DNA of 64,000 nucleotides from Rhizobium aethiopicum (GTDB lineage: Bacteria > Pseudomonadota > Alphaproteobacteria > Rhizobiales > Rhizobiaceae): the NCBI RefSeq assembly GCF_900094625.1, contig NZ_FMAJ01000005.1, positions 248,001 through 312,000 of the forward strand, given 5' to 3'. The notes below the pieces were generated by a model. The model did no database searches. It saw nothing but the letters and a program-made list of their open reading frames with translations, and was not told the DNA's origin. The number at the start of each line of letters is the position of its first letter. Position 1 is the stretch's first letter. Below, in pieces: positions 63,730 to 64,000 of the stretch. Made by a program: the position numbers and the translations under genes.

Positions 63730-64000
63730 GTCTTCCTCCCTCATGATCGCGCCGGTCGGCGGATCGCTTCACTCCTGCCGGCTGAACCGGGCCCGAGTGA
63801 AAATTGTTCTTGCACTGAGCTTCCTCCTCTCAGTATGGGCAGGATGCGGGAGATCGGCCGGCCTGTACAGGGGCAAGGCGGCAACTCGTTTGCGGGTTTT
63901 GCGCAACAAGCTGCGGGTTTACGCAAGACGGCGGCCCATCCGTGGGCGCTTACTGGGAAACGATCACGCCGGGTTGAGGAGCCTGTCGTGACGGGGAGGA
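63730..64000. promoter_or_regulatory. Upstream region of the CUT2 operon with a tandem repeat
   Basis: About 270 bases with no supported gene before the window end. It includes two near-identical units, TGCGGGTTTTGCGCAA (63891-63906) and TGCGGGTTTACGCAA (63912-63926), whose starts are 21 bases apart, i.e. on the same DNA face. Candidate binding site for an operon regulator that would lie beyond the window. Confidence 0.45.

Overview
The window reads as part of a large repABC replicon of a Rhizobium of the R. etli / R. leguminosarum group. The evidence is high GC, dense sugar ABC operons, a complete repABC cassette (minus strand, about 30013-33966), and the combination of panCB with a divergent katG-oxyR pair beside that cassette. 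I recall this combination from the R. etli p42f type of plasmid; that is a memory of the family, not a database result. Carrying pantothenate synthesis and a catalase-peroxidase would make the replicon chromid-like.

Layout. 1-3076: end of a sugar ABC operon (permease, DUF5060/DUF4038-type glycosidase, MsmK/UgpC-type ATPase). 3096-5879: a Nudix-winged-helix (NrtR-like) regulator divergent from an SPFH protein translationally overlapped with an NAD-kinase-like protein. 5976-9405: small accessory genes, a frameshifted GFA pseudogene and structured non-coding DNA. 9406-14047: cyclase-TPR protein, YihY membrane protein, cystathionine gamma-synthase-like enzyme. 14096-19900: cupin and NmrA-like genes, then a thioesterase / AMP-ligase / thiolase operon divergent from an enoyl-reductase-like gene. 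20191-24005: HxlR regulator with an NTF2-like gene, RpiB-like isomerase, unusual SDR, PNPOx-like and DUF3299 proteins. 24300-29302: katG, oxyR, panB, panC. 29544-33966: a ProQ/FinO-domain gene converging on repC, then repC, an antisense RNA gene, repB, a parS-like site and repA.

34094-40613 is a second sugar ABC operon (binding protein, two permeases, ROK regulator, isomerase, ATPase), divergent from a Gfo/Idh/MocA oxidoreductase; another ROK regulator follows. 44217-53955 is a redox/aromatic-type island: alpha/beta hydrolase, RidA, gamma-glutamylcyclotransferase, LysR regulator, ring-cleaving dioxygenase, YcaC-like hydrolase, XapX, amidohydrolase, DoxX and an MFS transporter with a C-terminal monooxygenase-like domain. 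Three of its promoters carry the same GCAATT-N17-GCAATW element. It ends near an IS3 transposase remnant. 55215-58241 is a GH38 alpha-mannosidase whose upstream region shares a 19-of-20-base motif with the promoter of the second ABC operon 14 kb away. 58366-63729 is a third sugar ABC operon (CUT2 type) with an SMP-30 lactonase.

Most interesting leads: the shared ROK-type motif linking mannosidase and transporter, the triplicated LysR-type element, the FinO-domain gene at the replication locus, the NrtR/SPFH/NAD-kinase module, a thiolase lacking its second catalytic cysteine, and a decayed Tat signal upstream of the alpha/beta hydrolase. I saw no tRNA, rRNA, CRISPR array or intact transposon.
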